Origin: Pedobacter sp. MC2016-14
GTDB taxonomy: Bacteria; Bacteroidota; Bacteroidia; Sphingobacteriales; Sphingobacteriaceae
Assembly: GCF_020991475.1 (NCBI RefSeq)
Contig: NZ_JAJMPA010000001.1
Span: 1,302,001 to 1,366,000, forward strand
Reading direction: 5' to 3'
Length of the DNA stretch: 64,000 nucleotides
Within the stretch, counting starts at the first letter, position 1. Each line of letters opens with the position of its first letter. The notes beneath the pieces were generated by a model. The model had not been told where the DNA came from. It was given only the letters and a program-made list of their open reading frames with translations, and did not search any database. This document shows, one piece after another, positions 18,108 through 26,238 of this stretch. The position numbers and the translations under genes were made by a program.

Positions 18108-18920
18108 ATGAACGAAGAATTTTACCATCATTTATACGCTAAACAGAATCTAATTGAACCTGTGCCCTCCAATCAGGAAGTTGCACAATGGGCTGTAAAC
18201 CTGCTAAATTTGCTGTATCCGGAGCGCTTAACTACACCAGATTATTCTGTAAACGAGATTAAGCGGCTGTTTGTAAAACTGGAGAAGGAGTTATTGAGGT
18301 TACTCAATGGGACCAAGGCTTGCGAGGGTTGTGATAATGAATTGATTGCCGCCGAATTTTTTAGCCATTTGCAAGAGCTTTACCGGAAAATGAACACAGA
18401 TATTGCGGCGATTTTAAAAGGTGATCCCGCTGCGACCAGTGAATTTGAGGTGATCAGGAGTTATCCAGGCTTCCTTGCCATCGCATTATACAGGATTGCA
18501 CATGCGTTGTTAAAAGCAGAAATTCCAATTATACCAAGAATCCTTACCGAATATGCCCATTCCATTACCGGGATAGACATTCATCCTGCAGCACAAATAG
18601 GAGAGCATTTGTTTATTGACCATGGAACCGGAATTGTAATTGGTGAAACCACAGTAATTGGAGATTACGTAAAACTTTATCAGGGCGTAACATTAGGTGC
18701 ACTAAGCGTAGAGAAATACATGGCCAATACCAAAAGGCATCCTACCATTGGCGATCATGTGATCATTTATTCTGGCGCAACAATTTTGGGTGGAGATACG
18801 TTTATTGGTCATGACAGTATTATTGGGGGAAATGTGTGGCTTACTAAAAGTGTGATGCCCAATTCTACAGTGTACCATCAATCTGCCGTAAAAGTGATAG
18901 AAACAAAGAATAAAATTTAG
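18108..18920 (+). CDS. cysE: Serine O-acetyltransferase
   Basis: A 270-residue enzyme that makes O-acetylserine from serine and acetyl-CoA, the first step of cysteine synthesis. The N-terminal helical domain (about 1-150) is followed by a left-handed beta-helix of hexapeptide repeats (about 165-260) with IDHGTGIVIGETTVIGD and LYQGVTLGA, containing the active-site Asp-His. It is the longer EpsC-like form. The stop is immediately followed by the cysM ATG, so both enzymes are made together and may form the cysteine synthase complex. Confidence 0.95.
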   Translation: MNEEFYHHLYAKQNLIEPVPSNQEVAQWAVNLLNLLYPERLTTPDYSVNEIKRLFVKLEKELLRLLNGTKACEGCDNELIAAEFFSHLQELYRKMNTDIAAILKGDPAATSEFEVIRSYPGFLAIALYRIAHALLKAEIPIIPRILTEYAHSITGIDIHPAAQIGEHLFIDHGTGIVIGETTVIGDYVKLYQGVTLGALSVEKYMANTKRHPTIGDHVIIYSGATILGGDTFIGHDSIIGGNVWLTKSVMPNSTVYHQSAVKVIETKNKI

Positions 18921-19793
18921 ATGGGAAGTATTATAGATTGCATAGGAAATACGCCCTTAGCGGAGATCCAAAAATTAAATCCAAACCCTGATGTCAGGAT
19001 TTTTGCCAAGCTGGAGGGGAACAACCCTGGCGGAAGCGTAAAAGACCGTGCGGCACTAAATATGATCCGCAGTGCGATGGAGCGTGGCGACATTCAGCGG
19101 GGCACCAAACTGATAGAAGCTACAAGCGGAAATACAGGGATAGCACTGGCTATGATTGCTGGGATCTATGGGCTGGAAATTGAATTAGTTATGCCATCAA
19201 ATTCTACCAGGGAGCGTACTTTAACGATGGAAGCATTTGGCGCAAAAGTGACTTTGCTGGATTCTATAGAGATTTGCAGGGATTATGCAGAAGATAAAGG
19301 CAACCAGGGTGGATACTTTTTACTGGACCAGTTTGCAAATCCGGACAATTACCTTGCCCATTACAAAACTACCGGGCCGGAGATATGGAGGGATACCAAA
19401 CATGAGATTACGCATTTTGTAAGTTCCATGGGAACCACTGGTAGTATTATGGGTAATTCTATGTTTTTGAAGGAACAAAATCCTGATATACAGATTGTGG
19501 GTTGCCAGCCTACAGAAGAATCTTCAATCCCCGGCATCAGAAGATGGCCGGAAGCTTATCTTCCTAAAATATTTGATGCGTCTAGAGTAGACAGAGTAAT
19601 GGATGTTTCTCAGGAAGAGGCTTCGGTATGTGCAAGGCAAATGGCACGTTTAGAAGGGATTTTTGCCGGAATGAGCAGCGGAGGGGCTTTGTCTTGTGCC
19701 CTTAAACTTGCGAGTGAACTGACTTCTGGTACCATAGTTTTTATTGCTTGTGACCGTGGGGACAGATACCTGAGCAGCGATTTATTTTTGTAA
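18921..19793 (+). CDS. cysM: Cysteine synthase (O-acetylserine sulfhydrylase, CysM type)
   Basis: A 290-residue PLP enzyme that makes cysteine from O-acetylserine and sulfide or thiosulfate. The PLP lysine is Lys 41 in NNPGGSVKDR; the substrate loop EATSGNTGIALAMI follows at about 65-78, and SSMGTTGSIMG binds the cofactor phosphate. The glycine-rich GMSSGGAL near the C-terminus is also present. Its ATG abuts the cysE stop, with no gap. The shorter length and sequence favour CysM over CysK, though this is not certain. Confidence 0.93.
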   Translation: MGSIIDCIGNTPLAEIQKLNPNPDVRIFAKLEGNNPGGSVKDRAALNMIRSAMERGDIQRGTKLIEATSGNTGIALAMIAGIYGLEIELVMPSNSTRERTLTMEAFGAKVTLLDSIEICRDYAEDKGNQGGYFLLDQFANPDNYLAHYKTTGPEIWRDTKHEITHFVSSMGTTGSIMGNSMFLKEQNPDIQIVGCQPTEESSIPGIRRWPEAYLPKIFDASRVDRVMDVSQEEASVCARQMARLEGIFAGMSSGGALSCALKLASELTSGTIVFIACDRGDRYLSSDLFL

Positions 19794-19853
19794 TTTATCT
19801 GAAATCAGTAAACCCATTTTCTAGAAAAATGTCATTTATCAATGTAGCTTTAC

Positions 19854-19895
19854 TTGTACAAAAACTTGTACAACTTGTTAAATTCCTTAACTTTG
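19854..19895 (+). promoter_or_regulatory. Promoter-operator of the YefM/YoeB-type operon
   Basis: Two perfect TTGTACAA palindromes at 19854-19861 and 19866-19873 lie 12 bp apart, centre to centre, with a partial third word (CTTGTTAAA) after them. The second palindrome supplies the TTG (-33) of a promoter whose -7 box TAACTTTG stands at 19888-19895, spacing 19 bases. Antitoxin binding here would block RNA polymerase: classic autoregulation. The antitoxin ATG follows 20 bases later. Confidence 0.8.
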
Positions 19896-19915
19896 AATAG
19901 TCAATACTTAAAACA

Positions 19916-20170
19916 ATGGAGATAACTACTTACTCTAATTTCAGATCCCATTTAAAAAGCTTTTTAGATAAAGTGTTTATAAGCCAATCTCCACTTTATA
20001 TTAGTAGAAATAATGGTGAAGATGTTGTTGTCTTGTCAAAATCTGACTATGAAGCCATGATGGAGACGTTTTATTTGCTTAAGAGCCCAGCGAATGCAGC
20101 GAGATTGATGGAGGGGATCGAACAGTACAATAATGGGTTGGGTAAGGAAAGATCTCTGATCGAAGAATGA
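19916..20170 (+). CDS. Phd/YefM-family antitoxin
   Basis: An 84-residue protein with the Phd/YefM fold: a DNA-binding N-terminus (MEITTYSNFRSHLKSFLDKV, LYISRNNGEDVVVLSKSDYEAMMET) and a toxin-binding tail. It binds and neutralises a YoeB-type ribonuclease and represses its own promoter. The toxin reading frame starts with an ATG that overlaps the antitoxin stop (ATGA), the usual coupling, but that toxin is broken by a frameshift. The antitoxin itself looks intact. Confidence 0.92.
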   Translation: MEITTYSNFRSHLKSFLDKVFISQSPLYISRNNGEDVVVLSKSDYEAMMETFYLLKSPANAARLMEGIEQYNNGLGKERSLIEE

Positions 20171-20420
20171 GGATTATATTTCAGGATGTTGCCTGGCAAG
20201 ATTATTTACATTGGCAGCAAAATGATAAAGCAATTCTAAAAAAGCTAAATACGATCATAAAGAGATTGAAAGAACTCCGGATGAAGGACAAGGAAAGCCT
20301 GAACAATTGAAACATTCACTTGTGGGATGGTGGTCAAGGAGAATAAATTTAGAGCATAGAATTATTTATAGAGTTGAGGGTGATGCTGTAATTATATTGC
20401 AATGTAGGTACCACTACTAG
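20167..20420 (+). pseudogene. YoeB-family toxin, frameshifted
   Basis: The first frame reads MRIIFQDVAWQDYLHWQQND up to the region around 20260 and would stop at 20308-20310. Restoring one A in the A run at 20259-20261 gives a full YoeB protein of about 84 residues, with the family core KEIERTPDEGQGKPEQLKHS, WWSRRINLEHRIIYRV and the C-terminal CRYHY. The catalytic Arg and His/Tyr-tail residues are thus all encoded but out of frame. Either the toxin was inactivated by a one-base deletion or the assembly has an error. Confidence 0.85.
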
Positions 20421-20428
20421 AATATATA

Positions 20429-20887
20429 TATCAGCTTGAACACCATTTTGGTTTGGTAGATCCAGAACTCAAGGCCAAACCAGCGTTTTATGCCGTACAG
20501 CGCCTTGCAGAGGCCACAGCTGGTTTAACCCTTTCTGCAGAATTAAAAACGGAAGTTTATCACGTTGCAGATCGTCCCGATGACTATCCCATAAAATGGG
20601 ATGAGGTTACAATGGCCGCTCCCGGTACCATTCCTGTTTATGGATTTAAGGATGAAAAGAACAAGCCGGTACTGGCAATGTGGTCGGCAGAACGCACCGA
20701 CGGAGACTTTTCTTCCCGAATTGCTACCCTTAAAATAGATGTTGCCGGCAAAGCCTTCAAAAAAATCACTGCACTTGATTTAATGACCGGGATCAGCAAT
20801 GATGGTCCCTTTACTTTAAAAGAAGGTAATATGGTACTGGATAAAATGACTATTGAAGATCACCCAGTATTAATCTATTTACTATAA
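20429..20887 (+). pseudogene. C-terminal stump of a secreted glycoside hydrolase
   Basis: An open frame whose meaningful part begins about 20429 (YQLEHHFGLVDPELKAKPA) and ends DHPVLIYLL. The motif GLVDPELKxKPAFYAVQ followed by a small beta-sandwich with a closing PVLIYL is what one sees at the C-terminus of several Bacteroidota glycoside hydrolases. The catalytic domain is absent and no plausible ATG start exists; the cut lies right after the broken YoeB gene. Which GH family it came from cannot be told. Confidence 0.55.
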
Positions 20888-20920
20888 GCCTTGCTATCCA
20901 CACTAGCTATACGGCGTAGA

Positions 20921-21028
20921 AAGCTTGTGAGCTGAGCGTTGACCTAGCGTTGCATGGACTTCCAAAATACTCCTTTCGGAGTAGGAATTCCGGACATGTA
21001 AATGCAGTCAACGACAGCTTACAAGCTT
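20921..21028. repeat. 108-bp imperfect palindrome
   Basis: Outer arms AAGCTTGTGAGCTG (20921-20934) and CAGCTTACAAGCTT (21015-21028) pair with one mismatch. Then CGTTGAC/GTCAACG (20937-20943, 21007-21013), GGACTTCC/GGAATTCC (20956-20963, 20984-20991) and the apex ACTCC-TTTC-GGAGT follow. It lies between two genes that converge on it and ends in a TTTTATTATTTTAT tract, so it may work as a two-way terminator; it may also be a mobile repeat unit. Confidence 0.75.
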
Positions 21029-21031
21029 TTA

Positions 21032-22543
21032 TTATTTTATCTGCCTCGCGTTTAGTTGCGCTAAATATAAAGATGCAGGTGTTAATCCTTTTCTGTTCTG
21101 ATTCTCCCAGGCACCGTCCATTCTATCTTTAAACCTGCCCGTACCTTTTTCACCTTGCGTACCAATGCTGTAATTGTTGCCCGAAACCCATGGGTTTTGT
21201 ACCGCCGCGCGTTTGACATTACAATTCCATAGTACCTGCGTTACCCCGGCCCAACCATGACCAGTGCCATAGTTTCCACGGTCCTGAACATTGATCTCGC
21301 CATCAGTGCTGATGTTGTCGTACAGGGTGCCCACGGCCCACCTGTGGTGCGGACCAATGTCTGCATGTGTTCCGGTTGCCCTGCAGTTGTAAAATACATT
21401 TGGCCCAAGCGTCTTTGCACCTGTAACATAATCGTGCCTGCCTTCAGTGCTTTCCAGGTTCATGAACAAGTTTTGCTGCCCATCGTTGTTAAAAGAATAT
21501 CTTCTGCCCCCTGTAATGATGGATTTAGCATCGAAACATTTGGAGTCTTGTACCGTTACTTGTTTTGCGGCATAACCAAGGCTTACACAGGAATAGCCAA
21601 AATACCGGGAGGTAATGTTGCGAACCCAGCAGTTCTCAGCTTTATTGATACTAACCGCTATCCAGCCGTGGTCCTCATCTGCTTCATTGGCGTACTCCGA
21701 TTCAAAATAGATGTTTTCCAGGCCAATTTCTGCGATGCGACCGCTAAAGGAAGATTTGTAGATATAGCCGCCACCATACTTATTGTCCATTTGCATCACT
21801 ACAGGATTGTCAATGGTTATTTTATTTCCCTCAATTTTTAGGATTTTCCGTTCAAAATGAAGATCATACTCTTTTGCCTCCCACTGTAGTGTGCCTTCCC
21901 TCGCTTCAATTTTATCCATCTTAAGGTCTGATATCCAGGAGTCTGTGCCTGGTCTGAAGATTACAATGTTATCTCCAGGTTGATACCCCCTTGCATCCAT
22001 AATGCTAAAAGTAAAGCTGCCCACAGGCACAAAGTTTTCTTTAATTTTTATGCGACTGTTTTTTTGTTCTGTTAAAGCACCGGTGCCTGAGATAGACAAA
22101 AGCGATCGCTGTGTTTTCCCTTTAGCGATGAGTTTTGTGCCCTCTGCATCGCTGCCCTCGCCTCTTAAAATGATTCCTCCGGCACTGATTTTTAGCATCC
22201 CTGCAATTGGATAACTGCCTTTTTTAAGTAGGATAGCACCGCGAATGCCGTTTTTACCAACTGGCATTTTAGCAACTTCATCAATCGCATTTTGAATGAG
22301 CTGCTGACTATTGTTTCCAGCAGGACTTATTGTTTTTACTGTGGGAACGTTTGGGATTTTAAGATCGCCCTGATGGTAGCCTACCCGGCTAAAATCGGGA
22401 ATGGTATTGCCTTCTCTATCTTTAATATATTGAAGCCGTCCCTTTGCATCTATTTTGACAAAAGCAGATGACCATGGATCCTGGAAGGCAGGTTTGAAAG
22501 CCATTACAAGCAGCATGCCAGCGAGTAAGAAGATCTTGTTCAT
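21032..22543 (-). CDS. Secreted right-handed beta-helix protein, pectate-lyase-like
   Basis: A 503-residue protein with a signal peptide (ends near PAFQ). The conserved segment PDFSRVGYHQGDLKIPNVPT, followed by IQNAIDEVAKMP and GAILLKKGSYPI, marks the pectate-lyase/glycosyl-hydrolase-28-like beta-helix superfamily; many short beta-strand repeats run to about residue 430. It probably acts on a polysaccharide outside the cytoplasm, but whether it is a lyase or a hydrolase is not settled from sequence. No susCD pair is adjacent. The nearby glycoside-hydrolase stump suggests that a carbohydrate locus once stood here. Confidence 0.75.
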   Translation of the reverse strand: MNKIFLLAGMLLVMAFKPAFQDPWSSAFVKIDAKGRLQYIKDREGNTIPDFSRVGYHQGDLKIPNVPTVKTISPAGNNSQQLIQNAIDEVAKMPVGKNGIRGAILLKKGSYPIAGMLKISAGGIILRGEGSDAEGTKLIAKGKTQRSLLSISGTGALTEQKNSRIKIKENFVPVGSFTFSIMDARGYQPGDNIVIFRPGTDSWISDLKMDKIEAREGTLQWEAKEYDLHFERKILKIEGNKITIDNPVVMQMDNKYGGGYIYKSSFSGRIAEIGLENIYFESEYANEADEDHGWIAVSINKAENCWVRNITSRYFGYSCVSLGYAAKQVTVQDSKCFDAKSIITGGRRYSFNNDGQQNLFMNLESTEGRHDYVTGAKTLGPNVFYNCRATGTHADIGPHHRWAVGTLYDNISTDGEINVQDRGNYGTGHGWAGVTQVLWNCNVKRAAVQNPWVSGNNYSIGTQGEKGTGRFKDRMDGAWENQNRKGLTPASLYLAQLNARQIK

Positions 22544-22750
22544 GTACTAGAGGTATTTGGTTAATGTAAATGCAAGATGATAAATTAACAGCATATAAAA
22601 GCATTGTTTAAATTTTTATATTTGTGCAGTTTAATATATACGGTATATTACTCAACATGGGGATGTTGGAATAGGGGGGAGATTTATTTCGACCCCCTGT
22701 TTGGTTATAAAATGCAATGGTAACTTTAAAGATTACTATATTTGTAGCTT

Positions 22751-23825
22751 ATGACAAAAGAACAAATTCAGGATTTAAGGGACAGAGTAACGTCGCTGAG
22801 GAGGTATCTTTGACGTCGAAAACCGACTGGAAGATATCCGCATAGAGCAGGAACTGACCCTGCAGCCAAATTTTTGGGACGATCCTAAAAAGGCAGAAAA
22901 GCACATCGCTGAAATCAATTCAAAAAAAATATGGACGGATGCCTGGCAGCAAGCCAATGCTTTGCTGGAAGATACCCAGGTACTTTTTGATTTTTTACAA
23001 AGTGGCGATGCCACGGAAGAAGAAATGCAGGAACAATATGATTTGTGCCTGACTGCGATAGAAAACCTGGAGCTTAAGAATATGCTTAAGAATAAGGAGG
23101 ATCAGTTGCCCGCAGTAATGCAGATTACCGCTGGTGCTGGTGGTACGGAAAGTTGTGACTGGGCCTACATGTTGATGCGTATGTATATGATGTGGGGCGA
23201 AAAAAACGGTTATAAAATCTCGGAGCAGGATTATCAGGAAGGAGAGATTGCCGGGGTAAAATCTGTTACGATCCAGTTTGTAGGCGAGTTTGCCTATGGG
23301 TACCTTAAAGGAGAAAATGGGGTGCATAGATTGGTCCGGATTTCACCTTTTGATTCCAATGCGCGCAGACATACTTCTTTTGCTTCTGTGTATGTTTATC
23401 CTTTGGTAGACGATACCATTGAGATAGAAGTTAAGGATTCGGAGATTGAGTTTGAAACTTTCCGTTCTGGTGGTGCAGGCGGGCAGAATGTAAATAAGGT
23501 GGAAACGGCTGTAAGGTTATACCACAAGCCTTCAGGCATTGTGATTAAAAATCAGGAGTCACGCTCACAACTGCAAAATAAGGAAAATGCCATCCGTTTA
23601 TTGAAATCGCAACTGTATGAAGCGGAAATGCGTAAACGCATGGAGGCAACGGCGCTGATAGAGGGTAATAAAAAGAAAATTGAATGGGGCTCGCAGATTA
23701 GAAGTTACGTGCTGGATGACCGCAGGGTCAAAGATCACCGGACCAATTTTCAGTCTTCTAACCCTCAGGCCGTATTGGATGGAGATTTGAACGACTTTTT
23801 AAAGGCCTATTTAATGGAATTCTAA
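22751..23825 (+). CDS. prfB: Peptide chain release factor 2 with programmed +1 frameshift
   Basis: The gene starts at ATG 22751. Codon 21 is an in-frame TGA (22811-22813) within AGGAGGTATCTTTGAC, the classical RF2 autoregulatory frameshift site: an internal Shine-Dalgarno-like AGGAGG, three bases, CTT, TGA, C. A +1 slip resumes at GAC 22812 and gives about 357 residues ending at 23825. The peptidyl-hydrolysis GGQ motif is in [14 protein letters not shown]2 releases proteins at UGA and UAA. When RF2 is scarce, ribosomes pause at the TGA and shift frame to make more. A TATATTTG box at 22737-22744 would give a nearly leaderless transcript. A START-domain gene follows by 3 bases. Confidence 0.96.
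22811..22813 (+). promoter_or_regulatory. prfB: prfB frameshift stop codon
   Basis: In-frame TGA after CTT, preceded by AGGAGG at 22799-22804 with a 3-base spacer. All elements of the RF2 recoding signal are present. Confidence 0.95.
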
Positions 23826-23828
23826 GCC

Positions 23829-24476
23829 ATGAGCAGGAAAGGAATTTTAAGCGGCATTTTGCTCCTTGTTCAATGTATGGTAGTTTTTGGGCAGAATACC
23901 TGGAAACTGCAGAAAGATAAACACGATATTAAAATTTATACCAGCAGCATTGCTGGTTCTGAGATCAAAGCTGTGAAGGTAGAATGTGAAATTAATGCTA
24001 AACCTTCACAGCTTGTTGCCTTGCTTTTGGACGTAAATGCAGCTGCGGAATGGGTGTACGAAACCAAATCCGCAAAACTGATTAAGCAGGTTTCCCCTTC
24101 TGAATTGTATTATTACTCTGAAGTGAAACTCCCCTGGCCGTTGCAAAACAGGGATTTTGTAGCACATTTAACCGTAACACAAAATCCAGTAAGCAAACAG
24201 GTTACCGTAGATGGTCCTGCTGCTACTGGAATGGTGGCGCTTAAACAAGGGATAGTACGGGTAAACAACTCGAAGGGAAGGTGGCTGATTACTGCTTTGG
24301 GCACTGATCGAGTGAAAGTGGTGTACACCCTGCATGTAGATCCGGGAGGGGACTTACCTGCATGGCTCATCAATTTGTTTGCAGCAGAAGGACCGATGCA
24401 GATTTTTGAAAAGCTAAAAATTCAGGTGCAGAAGCCTAAATATAAAAACGCAGAACTTTCATTCATAGAGAATTGA
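23829..24476 (+). CDS. START-domain lipid-binding-like protein
   Basis: A 215-residue protein with a signal peptide (ends VVFGQ). The START/polyketide-cyclase-like fold is suggested by ASEIKAVKVECEINA-like strands, the conserved NRDFVAHLTV segment and WLITALGTDRVKVVYTLHVDPGGDLPAWL split over about 140-185. START proteins bind lipids in a hydrophobic pocket; ligand and role here are unknown. It begins 3 bases after the prfB stop and is probably cotranscribed with it. Confidence 0.85.
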   Translation: MSRKGILSGILLLVQCMVVFGQNTWKLQKDKHDIKIYTSSIAGSEIKAVKVECEINAKPSQLVALLLDVNAAAEWVYETKSAKLIKQVSPSELYYYSEVKLPWPLQNRDFVAHLTVTQNPVSKQVTVDGPAATGMVALKQGIVRVNNSKGRWLITALGTDRVKVVYTLHVDPGGDLPAWLINLFAAEGPMQIFEKLKIQVQKPKYKNAELSFIEN

Positions 24477-24522
24477 GCGGTGATGTCTAAGATGCCTGTT
24501 GCTTATATTTAAACTGTTAAGC

Positions 24523-25305
24523 TTAAAACTTAATTTTAAAGTGTTCTTTGGCCTGATCGGTTTTAAAAAACACCAATCCAATCCAAAAAAGATCTATGGT
24601 AACGGTTACCTGCGGATGTTGTTTGATCTCTTTCCAGGCTTCTTTCATGCCTTTGCTCCAGTAAATATCGTCAAAGATGAGTATGGAACTTTGATGTACT
24701 TTAGGGAGACACCATTTAAAATAATTAAGTGTTGCCTCTTTTCTGTGGTTGCCATCTATGTATACAAAATCAAGCTTGCTTCGTTTTTCAATTTCTTTTG
24801 GCAGTAATTCATCAAAATTTCCAACCAACAGTTCAACATTGGCCAGGTTTAAGGTCTTGAAATTTTCATTGGCTATAGCAGCTGTTTCCGGGCATCCTTC
24901 TATGGTTAGAACAGCTGCTTCGGGTGCTGCTTTGGCTAAGTAGGCCGTGGTTAAACCCAGACAGGTACCTAATTCTATACTGTTTTTAGGTTGGCTATCT
25001 TTAGCCAGCCGGTAAATTAATTGTGCCAGCCGGGGAGATTTTAATGCGTTTTTTGCAATCTCCTTTACTTTTTTTGTACGGTTTTTGTTTAAGTGTGAAC
25101 CGGCACCCAGATCGGTTACAGTAATAAACCGATCGTCATTTAAAAGTTTTTTTCTATGCTGCTCAATAACATTGTATTCAATATTAGACTTAAAGTCGTA
25201 AATTACCTCATCAACCAATTTATAGACAAAAGGGGAATGGGTGCCGTGTCTGCTGTTTGCAGTAAAGCGATGTTTCAGGTAATCGGCAATGAAATTAAAA
25301 ACCAT
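24523..25305 (-). CDS. Class I SAM-dependent methyltransferase
   Basis: About 260 residues with a Methyltransf_24-like fold: the SAM motif IELGTCLGLTTAYLAKA lies near the middle, then TIEGCPETAAIANENF, FVYIDGNHR and ILIFDDIYWSKGM. The last motif is like that of O-methyltransferases that bind metal. The ATG at 25305 is preferred; an in-frame GTG at 25326 would add seven residues. The N-terminus carries HGTHSPFVYKLVDEVI, seen in many Bacteroidota orthologues. The substrate is not known. The gene diverges from a transglutaminase-like gene. Confidence 0.85.
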   Translation of the reverse strand: MVFNFIADYLKHRFTANSRHGTHSPFVYKLVDEVIYDFKSNIEYNVIEQHRKKLLNDDRFITVTDLGAGSHLNKNRTKKVKEIAKNALKSPRLAQLIYRLAKDSQPKNSIELGTCLGLTTAYLAKAAPEAAVLTIEGCPETAAIANENFKTLNLANVELLVGNFDELLPKEIEKRSKLDFVYIDGNHRKEATLNYFKWCLPKVHQSSILIFDDIYWSKGMKEAWKEIKQHPQVTVTIDLFWIGLVFFKTDQAKEHFKIKF

Positions 25306-25348
25306 GGTTACAAAAATAGGAATCACACCTTTCTAATTGGCATATTTA

Positions 25349-26218
25349 ATGGAAAATAGTACAGAAATAAATGCATTGGTTAAACTTCTGGATGATCCGG
25401 ACAGAGAAGTTTATGAGCATGTAGAAAAGAAACTTTTGGGTTACGGAAATGGCGTAATTCATCATCTGGAAGATGTTTGGGAAAAATCCCTGGATACCGT
25501 ACTGCAAGAACGTATAGAAAATATAGTACACAAAATTCAATTTGCTACGGTTAAGGAGGACTTGAAATTGTGGTACCAAAGTGGCGCGTTTGATCTGCTC
25601 CAGGGTGCATTGGTGATTAACAGGTACCAATATCCGGATCTTGACGATCAAAAGATCATTAACCAGATTGAAGAGATTAAAAGAGAAGTTTGGCTTGGCC
25701 TGCAGCATGAAATGAGTTCGATTGAAAAGATAAAACTCATTAACCATGTTTTTTATAACGTGTATGGTTTTGGAGGGAACACTAAAAACCACCAGGATCC
25801 ACAAAATTCTTACCTGAGCCAGGTGTTGGAGAGCAAAAAGGGAAACCAGATTTCGCTGGCTATCATTTATGCTACTGTAGCCCAAAAACTGGATATCCCC
25901 GTGTATGGTGTTAACCTTCCCCAGCATTTTATCCTTGGCTACATTGATGAAACTAAACGTGATGAGCAGGAATTTGGCGTATTGTTTTATATTAACGCCT
26001 TTAATAAAGGTTCTATTTTTGGTAAGCATGATGTAGACCAGTTTTTACGCCAGTTAAACCTGGAACCTCAACCGGGTTTTTATGCGCCCTGTAGTAATGT
26101 GGAGATCATCAGGCGCATTCTCCGAAATTTAATTTCTTCTTATCGAAAATCCGGTGCCCCGGAAAAAGCTGCTGAATTAGAGGAGCTGCAGGAGATTTTA
26201 GTGAACACCGAGATTTAG
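25349..26218 (+). CDS. SirB1-like transglutaminase-family protein
   Basis: A 289-residue cytoplasmic protein of the SirB1/Transglut_core2 family. The conserved section includes NVYGFGGNTKNHQDPQNSYL, ESKKGNQISLAIIYATVAQ and VNLPQHFILGYID; the usual catalytic Cys of transglutaminases is absent from the core, as in many SirB1-like proteins. The N-terminal part is helical and HEAT-like. The ATG at 25349 is preferred to a TTG at 25337. Biochemical role unknown. Confidence 0.85.
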   Translation: MENSTEINALVKLLDDPDREVYEHVEKKLLGYGNGVIHHLEDVWEKSLDTVLQERIENIVHKIQFATVKEDLKLWYQSGAFDLLQGALVINRYQYPDLDDQKIINQIEEIKREVWLGLQHEMSSIEKIKLINHVFYNVYGFGGNTKNHQDPQNSYLSQVLESKKGNQISLAIIYATVAQKLDIPVYGVNLPQHFILGYIDETKRDEQEFGVLFYINAFNKGSIFGKHDVDQFLRQLNLEPQPGFYAPCSNVEIIRRILRNLISSYRKSGAPEKAAELEELQEILVNTEI

Positions 26219-26238
26219 GTGTCGTCAGGGCTTATCTT

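Noticed and set aside
22669..22700. GGGGG/CCCCC hairpin before prfB as a terminator
   Set aside because: The loop is long (15 bases) and no T tract follows; it cannot be told from a chance pairing.
24499..24807. 102-residue open frame on the plus strand
   Set aside because: It is a shadow of the methyltransferase gene on the other strand.
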